A DNA stretch of 64,000 nucleotides from Aliivibrio sp. EL58 (lineage in GTDB: Bacteria; Pseudomonadota; Gammaproteobacteria; Enterobacterales; Vibrionaceae). This document shows, in pieces, positions 1-7,465 of the stretch. A program made the position numbers and the translations under genes. A model generated the notes under the pieces. The model did not search any database. It was not told where the DNA came from and saw only the letters and a list, made by a program, of their open reading frames with translations. The number at the start of each line of letters is the position of its first letter. Within the stretch, counting starts at the first letter, position 1. Where the stretch lies: assembly GCF_900312675.1 (NCBI RefSeq), contig NZ_OMPC01000001.1, positions 161,140-225,139 of the forward strand, in the 5' to 3' direction.

Positions 1-48
1 ATATAGCGTAATTTTTATTTGTATATTTTAAAAATGAGGATTACTATC

Positions 49-170
49 CAGATCTTGGGGAGTAGTCACAAGGTTTAATACTTAATCTTGTTCAGATATC
101 GTCATCCCGAAGCCTTGGCTTCCGGTATCTGTAAGTGGGCAAATGAATGCCAATCGCTTTGACAAGACCA
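49..170 (+). promoter_or_regulatory. yybP-ykoY (Mn2+-sensing) riboswitch
   Basis: The leader of the TerC-family gene holds the two hallmark stretches of the yybP-ykoY RNA: TTGGGGAGTAG at 55-65 and CGCTTTGACAAGACC at 155-169, with internal stems between them. This RNA class binds Mn2+ and typically precedes TerC/Alx or MntP genes, which is the arrangement here. Downstream, ACCATAA (174-180) can pair with TTATGGT (196-202), and TCCTT at 233-237 could pair with the AAGGA ribosome binding site near 250-254. Either could be the expression platform. The family assignment rests on remembered motifs; the folding was not computed. Confidence 0.82.
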
Positions 171-260
171 AATACCATAACGTTAATTTTATTGTTTATG
201 GTGGAAGGTTTACTCACTCATTTTAGCGGGACTCCTTTCACCTATTTGTAAGGAATTATT

Positions 261-1205
261 ATGTCACCGTTAACTTGGGAACTTTTTGGTTTCGTTGTTC
301 TCGCTCTATTCGCTCTAGATATGTTTCAAACAAGAAAAGAAGCACCTAGCTTAAAAAAAGCTTTAGTGTGGTCACTTTTCTGGTTCGTACTTGCTTTCAT
401 TTTCTGTGCAGCTCTTTATGTTTACTGGCCATTAATGGCACCAGAAAGCAGCTATTCAGCGAAAGACGCTAGTATCGCCTTCATTACAGGCTACTTACTT
501 GAAAAAATGCTTAGCGTGGACAATCTATTCGTCTTTGCATTAATCTTTAGTCAATTTGCCGTACCTGAATCAAGCCGACCTCGAATCTTACTGTGGGGTA
601 TTATTGGTGCACTAGCGTTACGTGCAGTAATGATCTTTGTTGGTGCAGGGTTATTAGCTCAATACCATTGGATATTATACATTTTCGCCGTATTCTTAAT
701 CATCACGGGTGTTAAACTGTGGTTTGCGAATACCGAAGAGAACAGTGATTTCTCATCATCAAAATTAGTCATGTTTGCGAAAAAATACATTCCATTTGAT
801 GACAAGTACGACGGTCATAAATTACTTACAAAAATAAACGGAAAAACGATAGCAACGCCTTTACTGTTAGTTGTAATTGTTATTATGTTTACAGACATTA
901 TGTTTGCGCTAGATTCTATCCCTGCAATATTTGCTATCACTCAAGAACCTTTCTTAGTGTTTGCTGCAAATGTGTTTGCATTATTAGGTTTGCGCTCTTT
1001 GTATTTTGTTCTTCAAGGCATGTTAGATAAGTTCTGCTACTTACAACCTGCTTTAGCATTTATTCTAAGTTTCATCGGTATTAAGATGTTCTTGGTTGGT
1101 ACTGCATATGAAGTACCTACTGTAATTTCACTATTAACCATCGTTGGTATTATTACATTGGCGATTATTGGTTCTATTATGAAAAATAGATCTCAAAACG
1201 CTTAA
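261..1205 (+). CDS. TerC/Alx-family integral membrane protein
   Basis: A 314-residue inner-membrane protein with about eight to nine hydrophobic helices. The acidic motifs typical of TerC are present: DNLFVFALIF (about residues 87-96) and FTDIMFALDSIPAIFAIT (about 210-227). TerC/Alx proteins are linked to Mn2+ export and protection of secreted metalloproteins, and E. coli alx is controlled by the same riboswitch class seen upstream here. The ATG follows AAGGA at a good spacing. A hairpin terminator follows directly, so the gene is monocistronic. Function as a Mn2+ exporter is inferred from family and riboswitch, not from a specific residue. Confidence 0.92.
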   Translation: MSPLTWELFGFVVLALFALDMFQTRKEAPSLKKALVWSLFWFVLAFIFCAALYVYWPLMAPESSYSAKDASIAFITGYLLEKMLSVDNLFVFALIFSQFAVPESSRPRILLWGIIGALALRAVMIFVGAGLLAQYHWILYIFAVFLIITGVKLWFANTEENSDFSSSKLVMFAKKYIPFDDKYDGHKLLTKINGKTIATPLLLVVIVIMFTDIMFALDSIPAIFAITQEPFLVFAANVFALLGLRSLYFVLQGMLDKFCYLQPALAFILSFIGIKMFLVGTAYEVPTVISLLTIVGIITLAIIGSIMKNRSQNA

Positions 1206-1215
1206 CCCCCATAGT

Positions 1216-1258
1216 ACAGCGGTAACCAATTACGGATACCGCTGTTTATTTCATTTTT
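1216..1258 (+). terminator. Rho-independent terminator of the TerC gene
   Basis: ACAGCGGTA (1216-1224) pairs with TACCGCTGT (1237-1245) and is followed by a T-rich run to 1259. Confidence 0.8.
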
Positions 1259-1366
1259 TGCATAAATCTGTCCTATTCTTTACATACCATTGAACTCAAT
1301 TCAGATTTAAACGTCTATTATTTACCGATACTTTTCATTTCATCAAACTTACAATAAAAGGCATCC

Positions 1367-1864
1367 ATGAAAAAACTAATCCTCTCTACATGCTTATTGT
1401 TACTTTCTACTTCCAGTTTTGCTGCAGAATCATGCTCTAATAAAACCATCGTAGGCCAAATTGAAACCATCCATATCAAAGAATTAGACTCTAATTACCA
1501 AGCTCGTATTGATACAGGGGCAGCGACCACTTCAATCCATGCAACTAATATTGAGATTCTTGGAAAAAAAGATGAAAGTGAAGATATGCGTGATCATTTA
1601 GGTGATACCGTAAAGTTCACAACTTACAATGAAAATAACGAAGCTTCTGAACATACAGGTCGTATTATTAAGGTAAGTAAAATTCGTAATGCTCAAGGCG
1701 TTGAACGCCGTTATGCCGTTAGAATGCATTTAGCATTTGATGGAAAAGATAAAAAAATAGCAGTAAATCTGCGTGATAGAAGTAAGTTAGATTACAAACT
1801 TTTAATCGGTCGTAACTGGTTAGAAGGTGATTATTTAGTCGATGTAGAGAAAAATGCAGAATAA
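1367..1864 (+). CDS. Periplasmic retropepsin-like protein (PF05618 type)
   Basis: A 165-residue protein with a clear signal peptide (residues 1-19, ending SSFAA). The mature part opens with RIDTGAATTSIHA (about residues 47-59), the DTGA active-site type of retropepsin-like aspartic peptidases, and ends with LLIGRNWL, matching the hydrophobic-Gly strand of that fold. The family was long annotated as putative ATP-dependent zinc protease (PF05618), but the sequence shows neither an ATP site nor a zinc motif. Substrate is unknown. It is a single gene, with no operon partner, lying just before a tRNA unit. Confidence 0.8.
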   Translation: MKKLILSTCLLLLSTSSFAAESCSNKTIVGQIETIHIKELDSNYQARIDTGAATTSIHATNIEILGKKDESEDMRDHLGDTVKFTTYNENNEASEHTGRIIKVSKIRNAQGVERRYAVRMHLAFDGKDKKIAVNLRDRSKLDYKLLIGRNWLEGDYLVDVEKNAE

Positions 1865-1899
1865 CGTTTATTTTTTAAACGGTTAACTTCTTTTTTTCA
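1865..1899 (+). terminator. AT-rich hairpin plus T tract after the retropepsin-like gene
   Basis: CGTTTA (1865-1870) pairs with TAAACG (1876-1881), and a T-rich stretch with seven consecutive T follows. The stem is weak, but position and tail fit a terminator. Confidence 0.45.
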
Positions 1900-1907
1900 A
1901 AAAATGC

Positions 1908-1936
1908 TTTACATAAAAATCAAAGCTGACTATTAT
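1908..1936 (+). promoter_or_regulatory. Promoter of the tRNA-Ser/tRNA-Asp unit
   Basis: TTTACA (1908-1913), 17 bp, then TATTAT (1931-1936) form a good sigma-70 promoter about 10 bases before the mature 5' end of tRNA-Ser, with a GC-rich CTCGGC discriminator as is typical of stable RNA promoters. Confidence 0.7.
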
Positions 1937-1946
1937 TCTCGGCATT

Positions 1947-2037
1947 GGAGGGATGGCTGAGTGGTCGAAAGCACCGGTCTTGAAAACCGGCAACCGTTAA
2001 TAGCGGTTCTAGGGTTCAAATCCCTATCCCTCCACCA
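1947..2037 (+). tRNA. tRNA-Ser(UGA)
   Basis: Acceptor arms GGAGGGA (1947-1953) and TCCCTCC (2027-2033) pair, with A as discriminator and an encoded CCA (2035-2037). The anticodon loop CTTGAAA gives anticodon TGA at 1981-1983. The long variable arm (about 1990-2010) is the class II form expected of tRNA-Ser. The T loop TTCAAAT is intact. Confidence 0.97.
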
Positions 2038-2075
2038 CTTTTCAAAATTCAGATAGAGTCTGGGTTTTAAAAATT

Positions 2076-2152
2076 GGAGCGGTAGTTCAGTTGGTTAGAA
2101 TACCGGCCTGTCACGCCGGGGGTCGCGGGTTCGAGTCCCGTCCGCTCCGCCA
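2076..2152 (+). tRNA. tRNA-Asp(GUC)
   Basis: A 77-nt class I tRNA: acceptor arms GGAGCGG and CCGCTCC, anticodon GTC at 2110-2112, T loop TTCGAGT, CCA encoded. It lies 38 nt after tRNA-Ser and is presumably co-transcribed with it. Confidence 0.97.
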
Positions 2153-2161
2153 ACATCAACG

Positions 2162-2192
2162 AAGGCATTGTCGAAAGACGATGCCTTTTTTG
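2162..2192 (+). terminator. Terminator of the tRNA unit
   Basis: AAGGCATTGTC pairs with GACGATGCCTT across a GAAA loop (one G-T pair), followed by T6. Confidence 0.88.
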
Positions 2193-2216
2193 TATCTGTC
2201 GAATATGGAAATAACT

Positions 2217-2266
2217 ACTTTTTAAAATCCAGATAGCGTCTGGGTTTTAAAAATTGAAGCGGAAAT
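2217..2266 (+). repeat. Decayed copy of the tRNA-Asp upstream spacer and 5' end
   Basis: Bases 2221-2270 repeat 2041-2090 with few changes: the shared core GTCTGGGTTTTAAAAATTG is identical in both, followed by GAAGCGGAAATTCAATT here against GAGCGGTAGTTCAGTT in the true tRNA-Asp. The copy has no anticodon or T arm, so it is a truncated relic of a duplicated spacer-tRNA unit, not a gene. It sits between the terminator and the diguanylate cyclase gene. Confidence 0.75.
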
Positions 2267-2399
2267 TCAATTAATAAGTCTTATTCTTTTTTCTGCGTTA
2301 TTAATACTACAGCCATCACACTTTAATTTATCTTTTTGGGTTTCTTTAAACTTAACAAAGGTATAGCATGGATGTTTAGGTACATAAACAGAGTGCGCA

Positions 2400-3656
2400 A
2401 TGAAACCAATACATATTGATTCGACCTATGGCGTAGTTGTTCACCGTGATTTTTTTCCGCTTTATGCAGATGAAAAATACGCTCAAATGTTTGGTTTCGA
2501 TTCTACTGATGCTGTAATGAACCTTAATTCTTTGTTCGATATCATTGACCCAAAGTTTCATTGTGCAGCCCAACAAGCCTATAACGACGTTATGTCAGGC
2601 AAAGAACAGCCGAAAGTTCGCTCCTATGTGAATCAAAATGTTCATGGCCAAATATTCTCAGTATTAACGGTTGACCATGTTATTGAATGGGAAGGTGAAT
2701 CTGCGCTTCAAATTACGGTTATTGATATGTCAATGATCGACCATGCCAATCAACAAATTTTAGAGCAAGAACAAAAGTATAAAGACCTCATTTGGAATTC
2801 ATTACAAGGTATCCTTGTTCATAGAGACTTTAAACCATTGATGATCAATCCTTCTTTTGTTGAAATCATCAGAGCAAAATCTGTTGCTGAAGTAATGGCT
2901 CTAGATAACTTCATGCATATTATCCCAGAGCATAACCACAATAATGCTAAAAATCGTTATCAAGATCTGATTACTGGAAAAGTAAAATCTACGAATTCAA
3001 TTGTTGAAAATATCGCATTTGATGGTGAGCTACGCTACTTTCACTTATTTGAGAGTGTGATCAATTGGGATGGTGAGCCCGCCGTTCAAAGTTCCATGAT
3101 TGATGTAACAGAAAAACATAATTTAGAAAGACAAATTAAATACCAAGCATCACATGATGATTTAACCGGGCTTTTAAATCGCCGAGCTATTTCAGAAAAA
3201 ATAGCTAAAAAAACACCGACTTCATTTTGCCCTTCAGAAACATGCCTATTGATTGATATTGATAACTTTAAGCTTATTAATGATCAATTTGGTCATTATG
3301 CCGGCGATGAAGTGATTAAACGCTTTTCTCAATTATGTAAAACGATCATTAGCAATTCAGGTTTAGTCGGACGCTGGGGCGGCGAGGAGTTTATTATATT
3401 TCTACCACACCAAGATAAAAAACAAGCCTACGCTCTTGCAAAACGTATTCTTCTCGAATGTGAAAAAGAACGCTATGAATTTTCAGGAAATCAGCATACC
3501 GTTACCGTAAGCATTGGTATCAGTATCTGTTCACCTAAACATTGTAATATTGAGGCATTAATTCAAGACGCAGATAACAACATGTATAAAGCAAAACAAC
3601 AAGGTAAAAACCAAATTGTCCTGCCTAGTCAAATACATACTGAAAACTGTTGTTAA
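2400..3656 (+). CDS. PAS-PAS-GGDEF diguanylate cyclase
   Basis: A 418-residue soluble protein without membrane helices. Two related PAS modules occur at about residues 1-120 and 125-245; each contains the phrase VHRDF followed by a PAS core, so they look like an internal duplication. A GGDEF domain occupies about 250-410, with active-site GRWGGEEFIIF. The RxxD inhibitory site normally just upstream is absent (NSGLVGRW instead). It probably makes c-di-GMP in response to a cytoplasmic cue. The gene ends overlapping the stop of the next gene on the opposite strand. Confidence 0.92.
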   Translation: MKPIHIDSTYGVVVHRDFFPLYADEKYAQMFGFDSTDAVMNLNSLFDIIDPKFHCAAQQAYNDVMSGKEQPKVRSYVNQNVHGQIFSVLTVDHVIEWEGESALQITVIDMSMIDHANQQILEQEQKYKDLIWNSLQGILVHRDFKPLMINPSFVEIIRAKSVAEVMALDNFMHIIPEHNHNNAKNRYQDLITGKVKSTNSIVENIAFDGELRYFHLFESVINWDGEPAVQSSMIDVTEKHNLERQIKYQASHDDLTGLLNRRAISEKIAKKTPTSFCPSETCLLIDIDNFKLINDQFGHYAGDEVIKRFSQLCKTIISNSGLVGRWGGEEFIIFLPHQDKKQAYALAKRILLECEKERYEFSGNQHTVTVSIGISICSPKHCNIEALIQDADNNMYKAKQQGKNQIVLPSQIHTENCC

Positions 3657-3889
3657 TAAAACTCGATAGCAACTCCAATCTCTTGAGCAAGAAGCTCTAG
3701 TTGCTCACTATTATCAAGCTTAATCGACCACTTCATACCACTTCCCACTGCACTTATTACATTAGCACCACCAATTAAAGTCAGTGCATCTATCTCTGCC
3801 TGCACTGTAGTTCTAGATGTATTATTTAATCGAATAACCAATTCATGCTGATTTGCAATTATATCGCCTTCTGAAAAAGTGATTTTCAT
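3653..3889 (-). CDS. Small conserved protein, DUF3389-like
   Basis: A 78-residue soluble protein with no cysteines or recognisable motif. Size and overall character resemble the small Vibrionaceae-restricted DUF3389 family; this is from memory and not certain. The start follows AAAGAAG. It converges on the diguanylate cyclase with a 4-bp overlap of the 3' ends. Function unknown. Confidence 0.7.
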   Translation of the reverse strand: MKITFSEGDIIANQHELVIRLNNTSRTTVQAEIDALTLIGGANVISAVGSGMKWSIKLDNSEQLELLAQEIGVAIEFY

Positions 3890-4024
3890 TCTTCTTTACT
3901 TCTATCTAACCAATTGAGTTCGAATTATATCAAGTTTTCTCTTCTTTATTTAATTTATGAACACATGAAACATAAGCATGATTGCGATGAATCACATTTG
4001 TTACATATTCATCACTACCTTTTC

Positions 4025-4071
4025 TTGACTAAAATATCCACACAAACTATTCTAGCGCACAACTGTACGCT
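4025..4071 (+). promoter_or_regulatory. Desaturase promoter with FabR/DesT-like operator
   Basis: TTGACT (4025-4030), a 17-bp spacer and TATTCT (4048-4053) form a sigma-70 promoter. Immediately after the -10 lies the near-perfect palindrome AGCGCACAACTGTACGCT (4054-4071; one mismatched pair). The half-site AGCGNACA and its place just downstream of the -10 match what is known for FabR, the TetR-type regulator of unsaturated fatty-acid genes, and resemble DesT operators. The gene behind it is a desaturase, which supports the reading. Confidence 0.7.
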
Positions 4072-4088
4072 TAAATGGAATATTTATT

Positions 4089-5216
4089 ATGCATCAAGGA
4101 TCAAAACCACCTATTATTTGGTTAAATGTATTTATATTTACATCAAGTTTATTACTCGCTTTAGTCGCTACCCCTCTTTACGCCTATTACAATGGCTTAG
4201 GTAGTGAACATTGGATCTGGCTATTAGTCGCTTTCAGTTTTTGTAACCTATCTATTACGGCAGGTTATCATCGTTTATGGTCTCATAAAGCTTATAATGC
4301 TCACCCTGCCTTACGCTTTATTTTTGCTTTAGGTGGCGCATTCGCACTACAAAATAGTGCTCTGCATTGGTCTTCGGATCATCGTGTTCATCACCGTCAT
4401 GTAGATAATAATGACAAAGACCCTTATTCAGCCAAACGTGGGTTTTGGTACTCACATATAGGGTGGATGCTACGTCACTACCAACCTGCAACTTATAACG
4501 ATTACGCTAATTGCCGTGATCTACAAAAAGATACCGTAGTAATGTGGCAACATAATCATTATGTACCGTTAGCTCTTCTTATGAACATTGGTATTCCAGT
4601 GCTTCTTGGCATTATCTACGGAGACATTATAGGAATGCTGCTTATGGTTGGTGCAGTACGTTTAGTATTAAGTCATCACACAACTTTCTTTATCAACTCA
4701 CTTGCTCATATTTGGGGCTCTCAGCCTTATACTGAAAAAAACACTGCGCGTGATAATGGCATTTTAGCAGTATTTACTTTTGGTGAGGGGTACCATAATT
4801 ACCACCACATTTTTGAAAATGATTATCGTAACGGTATTTACTGGTGGCAATATGATCCTACAAAATGGTTTATTAAAAGCTGTTCATGGTTTGGCTTAAC
4901 CACGAAGTTACGAGTTAGCCCTCAAGCTAAAATAGAAAAAGCTAAAGCCCTTATGTTACGTAAGAAAGCAGAAGATAAAATTGCATCACTCCATAATTAT
5001 CATGCCGTTAAAGAACATTTAGAAGCAGAGTATGATGCGTTGATTGAACGTATGTCAGAATATTACGATTCGAAAAAACAGCTTCTTGATAATAAGAAAA
5101 ATGACTTATCGAAAAAATATGAGCTAGCGGTTCTTAGTGTTCAACATAAGCAAATTAAATTGCAGTTTGAACAACAGAAAAAATCATGGAACAGTCTTGT
5201 TCTACAATATGTTTAA
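4089..5216 (+). CDS. Membrane acyl-lipid/acyl-CoA delta-9-type fatty acid desaturase
   Basis: A 375-residue di-iron desaturase. The three histidine boxes are HRLWSH (about residues 58-63), HRVHHRHVD (about 95-103) and HNYHH (about 233-237), with four hydrophobic segments around them, as in stearoyl-CoA/acyl-lipid desaturases that introduce a cis double bond into saturated chains. From about residue 275 to the end there is a highly charged, Lys/Glu-rich stretch predicted by eye to be coiled coil, about 100 residues beyond the usual catalytic core. The ATG at 4089 lies about 18 bases after the candidate FabR-type operator, so the message leader is very short. A terminator follows. Confidence 0.92.
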   Translation: MHQGSKPPIIWLNVFIFTSSLLLALVATPLYAYYNGLGSEHWIWLLVAFSFCNLSITAGYHRLWSHKAYNAHPALRFIFALGGAFALQNSALHWSSDHRVHHRHVDNNDKDPYSAKRGFWYSHIGWMLRHYQPATYNDYANCRDLQKDTVVMWQHNHYVPLALLMNIGIPVLLGIIYGDIIGMLLMVGAVRLVLSHHTTFFINSLAHIWGSQPYTEKNTARDNGILAVFTFGEGYHNYHHIFENDYRNGIYWWQYDPTKWFIKSCSWFGLTTKLRVSPQAKIEKAKALMLRKKAEDKIASLHNYHAVKEHLEAEYDALIERMSEYYDSKKQLLDNKKNDLSKKYELAVLSVQHKQIKLQFEQQKKSWNSLVLQYV

Positions 5217-5236
5217 TTTTGTTTCTCTTTAAATAC

Positions 5237-5272
5237 TAAAAAGGACACCTCATCACGAGTTGTCCTTTTTTA
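5237..5272. terminator. Bidirectional terminator between convergent genes
   Basis: AAAAAGGACA pairs with TGTCCTTTTT, with A and T tracts on either side, so it can serve both the desaturase and the protease gene. Confidence 0.85.
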
Positions 5273-5289
5273 TCACCTGAACGCTATTG

Positions 5290-6249
5290 TTAACTTAATT
5301 TACGACGGGAAAAACCAAAGATGTATAATGCAAGTAAACTTCCAAAGGTGAGCGCCCCACCAGAACTCCCACTACTTGCTGTCGCCGAAGTCGTTGGCGC
5401 GATCTCTCCCCTCTGCGCCTGAAGGATCCAATCCTTATATTGACTAACATCCGTAAAAACCGATTGAGCAGCAACATTTTTATCCCCACAAGTTCCTGGG
5501 CCAAAACTCACAATTCCTATTTGTTTATTATTCCAAATCAATGGCCCACCAGAGTCTCCTTGGCAAGTCGCGGTCACTAAGTCTGAATCACTAATGGGTG
5601 GATCTGGCTCTTTACCTTTGGTACAAATTAATTTATCTGTAATCGTAATTCCCTGCCATGAACCACAATTTTCAGAACTAACATAATTAACCGATGCTTC
5701 CATAAATTGTAAATCAGGGTTCTTCTGACTAGTACTTAAACGTCCATAACCAACAATAGTCAAAACCTGATTCTCATCTTGATATAGCTCTTGATCATCA
5801 GAAGTACTCAAACTCACCTTCTTAATTAAAGCATAAGTTGGCAGAGGCTGAGATAGCTCTAGTACCGCTACATCATTAATTAGTGTTGAATTATCATAAT
5901 TACTAGGATAATAAATATTTTTAACTGCGACCCGCTGAACAGCAAACATCTCTGGCGCATTATTAGCATCTATCGCAACTTTAGTATTTGCAATATTAAA
6001 ATCAGAAATATCATAAACACAATGTGCCGCTGTTAATATATGAGTTGCATCTAACACAGACCCACCACAAAAAGGATAAATCGTATTCGGTTGACTTTCA
6101 TACTCAAACATTAATGAAGCCATAAATGGGTAATTTGCTACATCAGCATCAATTCCACCCACAATATATGGTGTCACTATAGCTTCTTCCGCTTGTAAAA
6201 CAGGCGAGAAAAATGATACTGATAACAATAATCCTATAAGTATTTTCAT
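5290..6249 (-). CDS. Secreted S1-family serine protease with GlyGly-CTERM tail
   Basis: The ATG at 6249 is preferred over an upstream TTG because it has AAGGGG before it and starts a clean signal peptide (1-20). The 319-residue protein has IVGG at about 29-32 (activation site) and the triad H76 (LTAAHC), D126 (NDVAVLEL) and S233 (GDSGGPL). The position equivalent to chymotrypsin 189 is Ala (TATCQGDSGG), so trypsin-like Arg/Lys preference is unlikely. The C-terminus is Ser-rich, then GGALTFGSLLALYIF and RRK: a GlyGly-CTERM signal, known to be processed by rhombosortase in Vibrionaceae and linked to type II secretion and surface anchoring. Similar in design to V. cholerae VesA/B/C. Confidence 0.92.
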   Translation of the reverse strand: MKILIGLLLSVSFFSPVLQAEEAIVTPYIVGGIDADVANYPFMASLMFEYESQPNTIYPFCGGSVLDATHILTAAHCVYDISDFNIANTKVAIDANNAPEMFAVQRVAVKNIYYPSNYDNSTLINDVAVLELSQPLPTYALIKKVSLSTSDDQELYQDENQVLTIVGYGRLSTSQKNPDLQFMEASVNYVSSENCGSWQGITITDKLICTKGKEPDPPISDSDLVTATCQGDSGGPLIWNNKQIGIVSFGPGTCGDKNVAAQSVFTDVSQYKDWILQAQRGEIAPTTSATASSGSSGGALTFGSLLALYIFGFSRRKLS

Positions 6250-6447
6250 GTTTACCCCTTGATACAACAGTAAAACATGTTAATAATACATTGAATCCAT
6301 GTTGTAATGTTAGTTCATGTTTAGTCTTTAATCATACTTTTGACTACAAGCCACAAATAAAAAAACACTTACAATATTAAGACATTTATTAATTTCTTTT
6401 GCGATATAACCTATCAACGAACGCTAATGACAAGAAGTAGGAAGATA

Positions 6448-7461
6448 ATGGGAAGAGTTTTCTTTTTTGATTTACTAAGATGCATTGCTGCGATTGCAGT
6501 CGTTGCGATTCACGTATTGGCTCCCTATCGACATGAGTTGAATTCAATTCCTTTTGATCAGTGGGCAACGGCAGTATCAGTAAACAGTTTGAGTCGTTGG
6601 GCAGTTCCGGTGTTTATTATGATAACCGGAGCATTAATGCTCAGTGATAAGAGAGAGTTTGATGCACCTTATTATGTAAAAAAACGACTCGGAAAGGTAC
6701 TTGTTCCTTTTCTTTTCTGGTCTGTCTTTTATGCTTTATTGTCAGGGTTAACCGCGCAGGGTTATGATTTTGAAGCAGCAAAAACGGTATTGATCGATCT
6801 GCCTTTTGAATACACCTATTACCACTTAGGGTTCTTTTATTACTTTATTCCACTTTATATTGTTATCCCGTTTTTTCGAGTGATGGTTCAAAAAATGGAT
6901 AACACCGCTCTCTTTTCACTTATTGGTGTGTGGTTACTTACTACCTGTTTCTTTCTTGTCAAATTTAAAGGTTTCTGGAGCACAGAGATCTGGCTGTATA
7001 GTGGTTACTTATTACTAGGCTATGCATTATACCAACGAGTTTCGTTAACTAAAACGAACACCATAATCGCACTGTTGATTGGAATTACTGCATTAGCAAC
7101 GACGGTTTATATGGTGATAAGCCAAAGTCTACTATTAGGAGAATATACGGTAGGTAGATGGTTATCTTATAAGACCATAAACACCGTCGCTGCGGCTGGA
7201 ATGCTGTTTTTTGTTTGCCGTTATTATGGTGAATCACTGTCTGATAAATCCCGCACCATTGTCGGTTTTATTAGTACCTACAGCCTAGGTATTTACTTAC
7301 TCCATCCATTATTCTTATGGCCAATGAAAAATTACGCGTGGTACGAAGGGCATAACCCGATGTGGGTCATTCCGGTTTGGGTTGTCCTTAGTGGTGCTGG
7401 CGCACTTGGCTTAAGCTGGTTACTTTCTAAATCGAAGAAAACAGCATGGCTTGTGCCTTAA
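6448..7461 (+). CDS. Acyltransferase-3 family membrane protein (OafA/WecH-like)
   Basis: About ten transmembrane helices over 337 residues. FFDLLRCIAAIAVVAIHV at the N-terminus carries the conserved acyltransferase-3 catalytic histidine region in helix 1. Members transfer acetyl or succinyl groups to surface sugars. The ATG at 6448 is preferred because TAGGAAG precedes it; an in-frame ATG lies 21 bases upstream without a ribosome site. No polysaccharide genes are adjacent, so the acceptor is unknown. Its 3' end is only 4 bp from that of the converging LysR gene. Confidence 0.85.
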   Translation: MGRVFFFDLLRCIAAIAVVAIHVLAPYRHELNSIPFDQWATAVSVNSLSRWAVPVFIMITGALMLSDKREFDAPYYVKKRLGKVLVPFLFWSVFYALLSGLTAQGYDFEAAKTVLIDLPFEYTYYHLGFFYYFIPLYIVIPFFRVMVQKMDNTALFSLIGVWLLTTCFFLVKFKGFWSTEIWLYSGYLLLGYALYQRVSLTKTNTIIALLIGITALATTVYMVISQSLLLGEYTVGRWLSYKTINTVAAAGMLFFVCRYYGESLSDKSRTIVGFISTYSLGIYLLHPLFLWPMKNYAWYEGHNPMWVIPVWVVLSGAGALGLSWLLSKSKKTAWLVP

Positions 7462-7465
7462 TTCT

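Noticed and set aside
1947-2152. tRNA pair considered as an integration site of a genomic island
   Set aside because: No integrase gene follows. The repeated bases downstream copy the 5' end of tRNA-Asp and its spacer, not the 3' end expected of an attachment site.
3914-4204. 96-codon plus-strand frame upstream of and into the desaturase gene
   Set aside because: It runs in another frame over the promoter, the operator and the start of the well-supported desaturase gene. No family likeness.
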